Source: JABEVB01 sp049965775
GTDB taxonomy: Bacteria > Planctomycetota > Phycisphaerae > WQYP01
Assembly: GCA_049965775.1 (NCBI GenBank)
Contig: JBMFVX010000077.1
Coordinates: forward strand, 1-14,108
Length of the DNA: 14,108 nucleotides
Reading direction: 5' to 3'
Under the pieces are notes generated by a model. That model was not told the origin of the DNA. It ran no database searches and saw nothing but the letters and a program-made list of their open reading frames with translations. Positions 1 through 7,498 of the stretch are shown piece by piece. A program made the translations under genes and the position numbers. The stretch's first letter is position 1, and the number at the start of each line of letters is the position of its first letter.

Positions 1-3
1 TCC

Positions 4-27
4 TGATCCACCGTCCATGGTGGATCA
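4..27. repeat. Perfect 9-bp hairpin upstream of ileS
   Basis: TGATCCACC (4-12) and GGTGGATCA (19-27) are exact reverse complements around a 6-nt loop. No T-tract follows on either strand, so it is not a canonical intrinsic terminator. It lies about 190 bp before ileS and could end the upstream transcript or belong to a larger element cut by the window edge. Confidence 0.6.
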
Positions 28-215
28 TCCAGCCTCAATTATAGCAAATCTTGCCCGCGAAAAGTGTCACGCACCCCATGACCTTGAAGCGTTCGGCGCG
101 TTCTCGGCGCGGCGGCCTTATGCCAGTATTATAGTTTGTTGCGCCGCCCAGCGACGATGCGTCGGGCAGCGATGTTATAACCACCGCAACAATAGTTAAC
201 ACTGGATACGCACAC
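28..215 (+). promoter_or_regulatory. ileS leader region, no gene
   Basis: This stretch has no convincing gene. It contains AT-rich boxes that could serve as -10 elements (TATTAT/TATAGT near 127-136, TATAAC near 175-180), but I could not pair either with a good -35. A small hairpin, CGACG (152-156) and CGTCG (160-164) with loop ATG, extends through a bulge to GCC/GGC. There is no T-box signature (no TGGNACC-type antiterminator). The ileS start has no obvious Shine-Dalgarno sequence. Confidence 0.35.
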
Positions 216-3104
216 ATGAGCAACAGCACTGAAGCAACACCCTCCGGCAACGATTACCGCCATACGCTTAATTTGCCGAAAACCGCATTCGATATGAAAG
301 CCAACCTCACCCAGCGCGAACCCAAAATGCTCGCCCGCTGGAATGAGCATAAGCTTTATGAGCGAATCAGGCACAAGCCTCATCCCAAAGGCCGCTGGGT
401 ACTCCACGACGGTCCGCCCTACGCCAATGGCGACATTCACCTGGGGCACCTCATCAATAAGGTGCTCAAGGACATCGTCATCAAGTACCGAACCATGCAG
501 GGCTATGACGCGCCCTTTGTGCCCGGCTGGGACTGCCACGGTCTGCCCATAGAAAGCGCCGTGCAGAGGGACCTTGGCCCAAAGATGCGCCAATTGCCCA
601 TCAGCGAAGTACGGCACAAGTGCCGCGACTACGCCCAGAAATATGTAAAGCTGCAATCAGAATCTTTTCAGCGGCTGGGTGTTTTTGGCAACATTGAAAA
701 CCCCTACCTCACCATAGACCCGCTATATGAGGCCGGCATTCTTGATGTGCTCGCCAATTTGCGCCAGCGCGACCTGGTTTACCGCCAGCGTAAGCCCGTG
801 CATTGGTGCACAAGCGACCAAACCGCGCTTGCCGAGGCCGAGTTGGAATATGCCGACCGCAAAGACCTCTCGGTTTATGTCAAGTTTGCCCTCCGCTTTA
901 CCGCCGACACGTGGCCCAGGGCGTGGGGAGCCGCTCCTGCCTCGGCACACCTTGTAATCTGGACCACCACGCCCTGGACGCTGCCCGCCAACCGCGCTGT
1001 GGCCATCAACCCTCAGCACAACTATGTGTGCCTTAGCAGCAGCGGCAACAGTGATGTGCTCGTGGTAGCCGCAGAGCGTGCCAGCCACGTGGCTGCACTA
1101 ACCGAGCCGGCTCACTATGCACCATCGGCACCCATCAGCGGCACCGCCTGGCTGGAACACAAACCACAGTATGAGCATCCGCTCGATGCCGGCCGCATTC
1201 AACCGGTGCTCGCAGCCGATTACGTCACGCTTGATGATGGCACGGGCCTGGTGCACACCGCCCCCGGCCATGGCGTCGAAGACTGGCAAACCGGCCGCCG
1301 CTACGGGCTGGATATTTACTGCCCCGTGCTGCCCGATGGCCGCTACGACGACACCGTGCCGATGTTTCTGCATGGGCAAACCATCTGGCAGGCCAATGCT
1401 CTCGTCGCCGAGCATCTTAAAGAAAAGGGCCTGCTGCTGTTTTCGCAGGAGTTTAATCACAGCTATCCACACTGTTGGCGTTGCCGCAAGCCGGTGATTT
1501 TTCGTGCCACTGAGCAGTGGTTTGTTCGCGCAAGCGGCCAAAGCTCACTGATGCAAAATGCCCGCAAGTTTGTGGACGCTGTTGAATGGATTCCGGCGTG
1601 GGGCAAAAACCGCATCTCCGGTATGCTCGACACCCGGCCCGATTGGTGCATATCGCGCCAGCGAACTTGGGGCGTGCCCATTGCGGCCTTTTTTGACGCC
1701 GAGGGTAACATTCTGTTCAGCACCAAATCCATTCGGCAGGTGGCGGATTTTGTGCGCCGGCATGGCGCCGACGCATGGTACACCCACAGCCCGCAAGCGA
1801 TTCTCGCCGCCGACACTTGGGAAGATCAGGCCATCACACCCGATGGCGAAGTGCTGGGGCACCATCGCTTCAACACACAAGATTTGCGCAAAGGCGGCGA
1901 CATTCTGGATGTTTGGTTTGAATCGGGCGCGTCGCATCATGCCGTGCTTGAGGGCACGCACCCGCAACTTGGCTACCCGGCCAACATGTATTTGGAAGGC
2001 TCCGATCAGCACCGCGGCTGGTTTCAGGCGTCACTGCTGGAAGCCGCCGGCTATCGCCAGGAACCGCCATTCAAGCAGGTGTTGACCCACGGTTTTGTGG
2101 TAGACGCCCAAGGCCGCAAAATGTCCAAAAGCCTCGGAAACGACATCAAAGTATCGGACGCTCTGCGCGATTTTGGAGCGGATGTTCTGCGCTTGTGGGT
2201 TTCAAGCATAGACTATCAGCACGACATTCCCTGCTCCAAAGACCTGCTGACGCGCTTGGGCGAATCGTACCGCAAAATACGCAACACCATTCGTTACCTG
2301 CTGGGCAACCTGTACGATTTTGACCCATTGCAGCACGCATGCGCCCCGGAGCGGCACTCGGTAGATACCTGGATGCTCGGCGAGTTAAGCGATCTGTATG
2401 CGGGCGTACACGACGCTTACGACCGCTACGAGTTTCATCGCGTGTTTCGGCTCCTGCACGATTTTTGCAACGTTAACGTATCGGCTATTTATGCCAAAGC
2501 AATTAAAGACAGGCTTTATTGCGAGTTGCCCAATGCTCCGCGCCGCCGCGCGTCACAGACGGTATGCCATACCATTCTCTCGCAGCTTGTGCAGCTTATT
2601 GCGCCCATTCTGGTGTTTACCGCCGACGAAACCTGGCAAGCCATGCTGCAACTGCCGGGCCAGGCCACAACAAATACCCCAAGCATCCATGAGCAACTCT
2701 TTTTGCCGCCGCCGCCGGCCATTGCAGAAGAGCTGCGCGCACCGTGGCAGCTTTTTATGCCGTTGATAGATGATGCGCTCAAGCAGCTTGATACGCTCAA
2801 GCGCAGCAACGGCCTGGGCAATCCGCTTGATGCCGAGGTGGTTATTGTGATTGCCAAAGGCCATTCCCTGGCCGATCAGATGAAATTCTACGGGCCTGAA
2901 ATTGAGGATGTGCTGGGCGTAGGCTATCACCGCTTTGAACATGGCGAGTTGTGGGCACTGCAAATACACGATGTCCGCAATAAATATGCGAGTTGTGCCC
3001 GCTCATGGAAGCGCCGCCCCGATGTTGGCTCCGACCGCCAATATCCCGACCTCTCGGCTCGCGACGCCGGGGTTATGCGGCAGCTTGGGGCGGGTCAATC
3101 TTAG
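216..3104 (+). CDS. ileS: Isoleucyl-tRNA synthetase (class I), C-terminal zinc site degraded
   Basis: Cytoplasmic class Ia synthetase that charges tRNA-Ile with isoleucine and edits valine; 962 residues, normal for bacterial IleS. Visible in order: the HIGH motif as HLGH (75-78) within DGPPYANGDIHLGH; GWDCHGLPIE (104-113); the CP1 editing domain with WTTTPWTLPAN (249-259) and HTAPGHGVED (347-356, ending in the expected editing aspartate D356); WCISRQRTWGVP (477-488); KMSKS (635-639); and an anticodon-binding helical domain. The CP1 zinc site reads C198-x-x-D201 and C420-x-x-C423, so one ligand is Asp. At the C-terminus the usual Cys-x-x-Cys...Cys-x-x-Cys knuckle has become C927/S930/S947/D950, although the surrounding RPDVGSD...YPDL sequence is kept. 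The start fits the family N-terminus (YRHTLNLPKTAFDMKANL), but no Shine-Dalgarno is visible. The gene appears monocistronic and converges on the glycosidase downstream. Confidence 0.97.
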   Translation: MSNSTEATPSGNDYRHTLNLPKTAFDMKANLTQREPKMLARWNEHKLYERIRHKPHPKGRWVLHDGPPYANGDIHLGHLINKVLKDIVIKYRTMQGYDAPFVPGWDCHGLPIESAVQRDLGPKMRQLPISEVRHKCRDYAQKYVKLQSESFQRLGVFGNIENPYLTIDPLYEAGILDVLANLRQRDLVYRQRKPVHWCTSDQTALAEAELEYADRKDLSVYVKFALRFTADTWPRAWGAAPASAHLVIWTTTPWTLPANRAVAINPQHNYVCLSSSGNSDVLVVAAERASHVAALTEPAHYAPSAPISGTAWLEHKPQYEHPLDAGRIQPVLAADYVTLDDGTGLVHTAPGHGVEDWQTGRRYGLDIYCPVLPDGRYDDTVPMFLHGQTIWQANALVAEHLKEKGLLLFSQEFNHSYPHCWRCRKPVIFRATEQWFVRASGQSSLMQNARKFVDAVEWIPAWGKNRISGMLDTRPDWCISRQRTWGVPIAAFFDAEGNILFSTKSIRQVADFVRRHGADAWYTHSPQAILAADTWEDQAITPDGEVLGHHRFNTQDLRKGGDILDVWFESGASHHAVLEGTHPQLGYPANMYLEGSDQHRGWFQASLLEAAGYRQEPPFKQVLTHGFVVDAQGRKMSKSLGNDIKVSDALRDFGADVLRLWVSSIDYQHDIPCSKDLLTRLGESYRKIRNTIRYLLGNLYDFDPLQHACAPERHSVDTWMLGELSDLYAGVHDAYDRYEFHRVFRLLHDFCNVNVSAIYAKAIKDRLYCELPNAPRRRASQTVCHTILSQLVQLIAPILVFTADETWQAMLQLPGQATTNTPSIHEQLFLPPPPAIAEELRAPWQLFMPLIDDALKQLDTLKRSNGLGNPLDAEVVIVIAKGHSLADQMKFYGPEIEDVLGVGYHRFEHGELWALQIHDVRNKYASCARSWKRRPDVGSDRQYPDLSARDAGVMRQLGAGQS

Positions 3105-3152
3105 TTTGTCCTGCTTGAGTCGGAATCTGACAAACGGGCTTTGGAGCTACGG
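3105..3152. repeat. Dispersed repeat, copy 1 (immediately after ileS)
   Basis: This segment aligns with 14031-14079. By eye, 31 of the first 38 bases match, and after a 1-base gap the similarity continues weakly. The shared core is AGTCGGAAT followed by GACAA and GGGCTTT. Copy 1 also contains an exact 7-bp inverted repeat, GTTTGTC (3104-3110) and GACAAAC (3129-3135). It starts at the ileS stop codon. Its function is unknown. Confidence 0.55.
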
Positions 3153-3239
3153 AACATGTTGGCGCAATCAACCCGTGGCATCAATACGCGCAACTCTGAA
3201 ACTGCGATAATGCATATGACGCAGCTTTTGAAGACTTTT
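3153..3239. other. Short gap between convergent ileS and glycosidase genes
   Basis: No gene is supported here. CTGCG (3202-3206) and CGCAG (3220-3224) can pair, and on the + strand they are followed by CTTTTG and then ACTTTTC. This makes a weak candidate terminator for ileS. The five-base stem and 13-nt loop keep confidence low. Confidence 0.25.
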
Positions 3240-5699
3240 CTACATATCCGCTTTACAAACAGATTTTCCGGGCGGCAAGGAGAATAGATAAAAACCTCCT
3301 TTTTTACCGCGATATTGCCATGGTTGGTTGGCTTGTCGCTTCTGATGGCCATTAAGATCAACCACTTCACCGTTAATGGAAACCGATCGCCAAGCCTGGC
3401 TGCGTATTGGAATACCCGCTACCGCCACGATCGGAGATGGCAGATCAACGGTCATACCAAAATTGCTGTGACCGTTATTGAGTTCAACAGTAATCAAACC
3501 ATGGCTGGTAAGCATAGAGGCCGAAATGTCTTCGACGTCGCCGGGTTGAGGTAAAATTTGATACCGCTTGCCGCCAGGATCCGTCGGCAATATGCCGGCC
3601 ATTTTTTGAGACATGAGTGCTAGTGGTCCGCCAGACCAGCCATGATTGAATGATCCATTATAACCAACACAATCCCATCTTTCTGGGAGAGTGGATATCG
3701 GTAAAGATAAAAAGTGGGCGTAACGCGTTTTCATTCTGGCAATGGCCGCATTGGGCTGATTCATGTGGAATAGCGATTCTAAAACATACTTTTCCATGTA
3801 AGGACTGGCAAACATTTGCGTCTGCAAGACCTTTAGTAAAGCTGGATACTGCTCTTCTTTCGCAAAGCCGCAAAGGATAGCCATAGCGTTGCCCCGGTCG
3901 TCCGTCGCCCGGGTGTAATGCGGACTGCGATAGGCAGTGCCGTTCCAGTAGGCGGCGTTAAATCGCGATGCAATGCTCGTCATATCATTTTCGTAACGTG
4001 GAATATCGGCATGATGGCCGGAGAGTTTCGCCATCTGAAGCGCTGACTTCAAGGCGAGATAAAGCCAGGTATTATCCAAGAGACGCTCATCAATATTGAC
4101 GCCCCAGTCATACCACGACCATCCTCCATGGCGATGCGGAGCCAGCCCATCTTTTTCCAGCGGGTAAAGCTGCAAGTACCGGCGCACATGAGGATAGGCC
4201 GCTCGAATCGTAGTGGCATCACCGGTATGCATGTAATACGTCCAAAAACCATACCAGCCGATGCTTGCCAACATCTGGCTGGGCAACTCATTTACGGTTA
4301 TGAGTGATGGCACCGGCGCGTAAAGCACGTTGGTCCTTGGCTGTTGCCACCCCACGAGATTGTCAATGGCCTTTTTAATCAGCCGATCAGCCCGGCGATC
4401 CATTGAATAAAATGTCGTGCCCACATCAATGACAACATCTCCCCACCACAGGCCGCGCTCGCGATCGGGGCAATCTGAGTAGTTATCGCGCATATTGACG
4501 TAAAGTGTCCGCTGCGCCCGCTTCCACAGCGTATTCAAAGCCGGATCGGAACTGTTAAAATGCCCCGCAAAATCGCAATCATAGCTGCTTTCGCGGTAGC
4601 CTAATTGTAAAATTGTTACACCCGGCGGAAAACTGTAGACAACGTGTTCACCATTCATCCAGCCAAGCGATTCAAATTCCTGTACCCCCTGTTTGGTCAC
4701 ATATTCTGAACGCACGGAATAATCGCCCGGAAAATACCGATCGGTGCGAATGTCAATAACCAATCCGGCAGGCGCATCAATCTTTAAATACGGCGTAATC
4801 TGCGCATCGTAGGGCAGTTGGCACCAAACACGAGCACCCTCAAAGACATTAGGCAATTTAGATTGATCTAAAGTAGATGGAACCGGGAAGGGTAGCGATT
4901 CTCCAGGTTTTAACGCCGCAATGCGTGCGCTGTTGACGTAAGGTTGAATCCCGGTGTGCTTCCAGAAGGCCACCGGTCGTGGCTTGAGCGGCCCCCAAGG
5001 CTTATCCCCAGCCCCACCTTTTTCCGTCGGCACCAACCACGTAGAATCGTCAAAGTCAGGTTGCATCCAATCCGCTATATCCTTACGGGCATCAAAGTGA
5101 ACATTCCATTCTGATAACCGGTAGTTGGGAGTCGGTGGATCGCTCGGGCCGTAGGCCGGATGCGGCAGCACCTTCCAATGGCGGCTGCTGGTTGCTTTCA
5201 TGCCATCAATATCAGCATCAAAATAAAGTCCGCCCTGACCACTGCTTACATGTGAAAAGCCGCTTTTTCCCCAATACCAGACCAAAATAGCGATGGTGTT
5301 TTTCCCCGCCGTGAGAAAAGGCGCCAAATCTAATTGGTCAAAATAGGTTTCACCCGGACGCGGACCGCGTTTGAGTCCGCCTTCAAACAGCGCCAGCTTG
5401 CCGTTAATCCAGAGCCAATACTTTGAATCAACGGCAATATTTGCCATCGCACGGTGAGGCTTGCTCGCAAGATTCAACGTATGGCGAAAACACATCCATG
5501 TGTTAGTAGGTCCGGGGTGGCTGTCCCATATCCATTTAGCTTCTGTCGAGGGGGGAGCGGCTTGCAATGCACCACCCCGCGAAGCCACGGCAGCCGCCAC
5601 CGTAACTGCGAGAAACGTGCGACGTGACAAAGACCCCGTACCAGTCGAGTCAGGTATAGAACTCAACTCATTCATTTTTTCGTCTTGGTCGCCATGCAT
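3240..5699 (-). CDS. Tat-exported GH78-type glycosidase (putative alpha-L-rhamnosidase)
   Basis: 819 residues. It probably removes alpha-L-rhamnose from plant or algal polysaccharides or glycosides outside the cytoplasm. A twin-arginine signal is clear: SRRTFLAV (25-32), then a hydrophobic Ala/Val run, with likely cleavage near ALQA (44-47). Next come jelly-roll-like domains with KWIWD and FRHTLNL, which resemble rhamnosidase N-terminal domains. The six-hairpin (alpha/alpha)6 domain carries CPDRERGLWWGD (410-421), HGGWSWYDWG (524-533) and TLPERWD (670-676), then FNHGWSGGP and a C-terminal beta domain. The acidic PDRE...GD and PERW motifs are the GH78 catalytic-region signatures. The start at 5699 was chosen over an upstream TTG at 5741 and an ATG at 5675 because AGGAG lies 7 nt before it. 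No transporter, regulator or other glycosidase is adjacent, so the substrate cannot be inferred. The fold is well supported; rhamnose specificity is not proven. Confidence 0.85.
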   Translation of the reverse strand: MHGDQDEKMNELSSIPDSTGTGSLSRRTFLAVTVAAAVASRGGALQAAPPSTEAKWIWDSHPGPTNTWMCFRHTLNLASKPHRAMANIAVDSKYWLWINGKLALFEGGLKRGPRPGETYFDQLDLAPFLTAGKNTIAILVWYWGKSGFSHVSSGQGGLYFDADIDGMKATSSRHWKVLPHPAYGPSDPPTPNYRLSEWNVHFDARKDIADWMQPDFDDSTWLVPTEKGGAGDKPWGPLKPRPVAFWKHTGIQPYVNSARIAALKPGESLPFPVPSTLDQSKLPNVFEGARVWCQLPYDAQITPYLKIDAPAGLVIDIRTDRYFPGDYSVRSEYVTKQGVQEFESLGWMNGEHVVYSFPPGVTILQLGYRESSYDCDFAGHFNSSDPALNTLWKRAQRTLYVNMRDNYSDCPDRERGLWWGDVVIDVGTTFYSMDRRADRLIKKAIDNLVGWQQPRTNVLYAPVPSLITVNELPSQMLASIGWYGFWTYYMHTGDATTIRAAYPHVRRYLQLYPLEKDGLAPHRHGGWSWYDWGVNIDERLLDNTWLYLALKSALQMAKLSGHHADIPRYENDMTSIASRFNAAYWNGTAYRSPHYTRATDDRGNAMAILCGFAKEEQYPALLKVLQTQMFASPYMEKYVLESLFHMNQPNAAIARMKTRYAHFLSLPISTLPERWDCVGYNGSFNHGWSGGPLALMSQKMAGILPTDPGGKRYQILPQPGDVEDISASMLTSHGLITVELNNGHSNFGMTVDLPSPIVAVAGIPIRSQAWRSVSINGEVVDLNGHQKRQANQPWQYRGKKGGFYLFSLPPGKSVCKADM

Positions 5700-5706
5700 A
5701 AATGCA

Positions 5707-5711
5707 CTCCT
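5707..5711 (-). promoter_or_regulatory. Ribosome binding site deciding the glycosidase start
   Basis: AGGAG on the minus strand, 7 nt before the ATG at 5699. It excludes the 14-codon-longer TTG start and is better than anything before the ATG at 5675. Confidence 0.75.
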
Positions 5712-5718
5712 ATAAAAT

Positions 5719-5741
5719 TTTTGCACGCTTGCAGTTTGCAA
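5719..5741 (-). promoter_or_regulatory. Triplicated TGCA motif upstream of the glycosidase
   Basis: On the minus strand, TGCA occurs three times at 7-8 bp spacing (plus positions 5722-5725, 5730-5733, 5737-5740) directly upstream of the ribosome binding site. The layout resembles a regulator half-site cluster and overlaps where a promoter would be expected. I see no clear -35/-10 pair. Operator function is inferred from position only. Confidence 0.2.
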
Positions 5742-5990
5742 TCTTTACGCAAATCTTACGACACCATAGTTCACAAGAATAACCCACCCGATCTTCTGGT
5801 TGTCGCAGCCGTTGTGTAAGCTAGCACAGGCATAAGGCGCGAATTCGCCTGCCTCCTGAATGGTGTAAACTAGCCCCACTTTAAATTGACCATTGATGGT
5901 GTCGGTTGGCCTGGTAGCAAGGTTTACCCGCTGGAAGCCTTTCGACATTTTACAACATCCTGCTGCGCAACCGTGAACACAAGCCCAAGC

Positions 5991-6021
5991 TTGACTTGCC
6001 GCAATTACTTTAAAGTATATT
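5991..6021 (+). promoter_or_regulatory. Orphan sigma70-type promoter candidate
   Basis: TTGACT (5991-5996) and TATATT (6016-6021) each match five of six consensus bases, with a spacer of 19 nt (18 if GTATAT is used). The spacer is long. No recognised gene follows on the plus strand, but AAGGAG lies at 6042-6047. Confidence 0.4.
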
Positions 6022-6157
6022 CCACTTTAGACATTTTCATCAAGGAGAAGGTCCGAGCAGCTGCTGTTTATTGTTGTGCTGTTGAGTCTGCCAATTTTCC
6101 GGGCGGCACTGGATTGCAGTTGTTGCGGCCCGCACGCATGACACCCTCCCTATTGCG

Positions 6158-6202
6158 CCGCCGGCTTGCCGGTGGTAACCAACTTGCAGCCCATGGCAAG
6201 CC
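6158..6202. repeat. Overlapping hairpins in the gap
   Basis: CCGCCGG (6158-6164) pairs with CCGGTGG (6169-6175) around loop CTTG, with one G-U pair. Alternatively GGCTTGCC (6163-6170) is an exact reverse complement of GGCAAGCC (6195-6202). The two pairings are mutually exclusive, because they share bases. Confidence 0.5.
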
Positions 6203-6242
6203 ATTCCACAGCAGCCCGGCGAGGCCTAAAGCCCGATTTATT

Positions 6243-6260
6243 GGCAGCTCCTGCCGTTTT
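6243..6260 (+). terminator. Terminator-like hairpin, plus strand
   Basis: GGCAG (6243-6247) and CTGCC (6251-6255) form a 5-bp stem with loop CTC, followed by GTTTT. It has the right polarity for a plus-strand intrinsic terminator, but the stem and T-run are short. It lies about 240 bp after the orphan promoter. Confidence 0.35.
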
Positions 6261-6483
6261 GCGATGAGGTCATTTTAGCACGCCGCAAGAAGCGGCACTC
6301 CAGGCTCACCTGGCACAGATGGTAATCCGACGGGCCGTGCCGCGAGATAAGCCCAAAATGCAGCGTCTGATCTTACTGAATAACGCCGACTCATCTTTAG
6401 AGTCAGCTCGCTCATCCGCCGCGCACACGATCCATTTCAGCCTCATCGCAATCCCAGCCGGTACCCGGACAGGCTCCCCGAAA

Positions 6484-7473
6484 TTACGACCTGCCCTTGG
6501 TCTTCATTTCATCGTCGCCAATAACTTGTGTCGGCGCAGTTTCATGCAAGTTAAATAGCGGCGTACTAAAATATCGCTCGGCACGGTCGCATAGCAGTGT
6601 CACCACCGACGCATGCGAGCCAAGCTTAGCGGCAAGGTCCAATGCTACCGCAACATTTGCGCCCGACGATATTCCAACCGGCAGCCCAAACTCGCGCTGA
6701 AGCCTTCGGGTCATAGCAATTGCATCTTTGCTGCTGATCTTAACATGGCCATCCAACGGAGCCTGCCGAAGCAGCGCCGGAATGAATCCATCACCAACGC
6801 CCTCAATGTTATGACAACAGGGAGCTTCGCCAGCCAGCAAGGCCTGCTCCTTCGGCTCCATGGCAATAATTTGCGCACCCGGCCACCGCCGTTTAATGGC
6901 CAGGCCGCACCCGGCAAGCGTCGCGCCGGTTCCATAACCGGTCACAAATGCATCAATCGGCCCGGCAATCTGCTTGAGAATTTCTTCCCCGGTGGTCTTT
7001 TCGTGATCTTCCAAGTTCAATGGATTTTCAAACTGGCGCGGCAGGAAGTAACGGCTGTCAGCGGCGGCCATTGCGTACGACATATCTATGCCAACCCGGT
7101 ACTGCCCTTTGCCTTTGAAGGGCAACACTTCGGCACCAAACTGGCGCATCAGCCAGAGTCGTTCATTGCTGGCGCTATCGTCTATCAAAATTGCTACTCG
7201 ATACCCCATTGCGGCGCCCACCATGGACAGCGCGATCCCCGTGTTACCGCTGCTGCACTCCAATACAATAGAGTCAGGCTTTAAGAGCCTGCGTTGCTCG
7301 GCATCCAATAGTACAGCTCTGGCAAAACGATCCTTGATGCTTCCACTGGGGTTAAGAAATTCGCATTTGGCATGCAATGTGATTTGTTCGCGAGCAAAAC
7401 GCAACGCGATCATTGGCGTATTTCCAATCAACGTTAGAATCGCACGACGATCTACCGGCCCTGATGCATTCAT
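6484..7473 (-). CDS. cysK: Cysteine synthase family protein (PLP-dependent, CysK/CysM-like)
   Basis: 329 residues, slightly longer than typical. It is a fold-type II PLP enzyme that probably converts O-acetylserine plus sulfide to cysteine in the cytoplasm. The PLP lysine is K47 in NPSGSIKDRF (41-50). The substrate loop is SSGNTG (74-79), the phosphate-binding segment GYGTGATLAG (179-188), then HNIEGVGDGFIP (221-232) and the GISSGAN segment (267-273). CDRAERYFST (295-304) matches the family C-terminal motif, and QFENPLNLEDHEKTTGEEI is the expected conserved block. A C-terminal extension of about 20 residues has no recognisable role. The ATG at 7473 follows GAGG with 5-nt spacing and overlaps the stop of a seven-codon mini-ORF (ATGA). 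No cysE or sulfur-transport gene is adjacent, so a related beta-replacement enzyme cannot be excluded. Family assignment is firm; exact substrate is less so. Confidence 0.85.
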   Translation of the reverse strand: MNASGPVDRRAILTLIGNTPMIALRFAREQITLHAKCEFLNPSGSIKDRFARAVLLDAEQRRLLKPDSIVLECSSGNTGIALSMVGAAMGYRVAILIDDSASNERLWLMRQFGAEVLPFKGKGQYRVGIDMSYAMAAADSRYFLPRQFENPLNLEDHEKTTGEEILKQIAGPIDAFVTGYGTGATLAGCGLAIKRRWPGAQIIAMEPKEQALLAGEAPCCHNIEGVGDGFIPALLRQAPLDGHVKISSKDAIAMTRRLQREFGLPVGISSGANVAVALDLAAKLGSHASVVTLLCDRAERYFSTPLFNLHETAPTQVIGDDEMKTKGRS

Positions 7474-7493
7474 AAAAGCCTCGATAAACTCAT
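7470..7493 (-). other. Seven-codon upstream mini-ORF overlapping the cysteine synthase start
   Basis: ATG at 7493 opens a frame encoding MSLSRLL, whose TGA overlaps the cysteine synthase ATG as ATGA (7473-7470). The gene's GAGG ribosome binding site is inside the mini-ORF. This arrangement is compatible with translational coupling. No strong Shine-Dalgarno precedes the mini-ORF, so it may be chance. Confidence 0.25.
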
Positions 7494-7498
7494 CTTAA

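Larger units (their letters stand above)
5742..6483. other. 742-bp gap with structured, possibly transcribed DNA
   Basis: No recognised gene. On the minus strand, 5745-5948 holds a 67-codon frame beginning MSKGFQRVNL that I cannot match to any family. A plus-strand promoter candidate, an SD-like box, hairpins and a terminator-like element occupy 5991-6260 and are listed separately. Further hairpins are GCCGC (6282-6286)/GCGGC (6292-6296) and GACTC (6388-6392)/GAGTC (6400-6404). The GC-rich hairpins look like dispersed intergenic repeats. No clear terminator for the cysteine synthase gene is seen. Confidence 0.4.

Noticed and set aside
28..215. T-box or other riboswitch in the ileS leader
   Set aside because: No antiterminator consensus, specifier stem or terminator hairpin is visible; only a small bulged hairpin is present.
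3263..3277. 15-bp exact match to 6094-6108
   Set aside because: One copy is inside glycosidase coding sequence, the similarity does not extend, and one such match in 14 kb can occur by chance.
3105..3287. Readthrough extension of IleS past its TAG (open frame to 3285)
   Set aside because: The frame crosses the dispersed repeat and the end of the glycosidase gene, and IleS already has its normal full length.
5886..6278. 130-codon plus-strand frame in the gap before cysteine synthase
   Set aside because: No ribosome binding site at its ATG, the orphan promoter lies inside it, and the composition looks non-coding.
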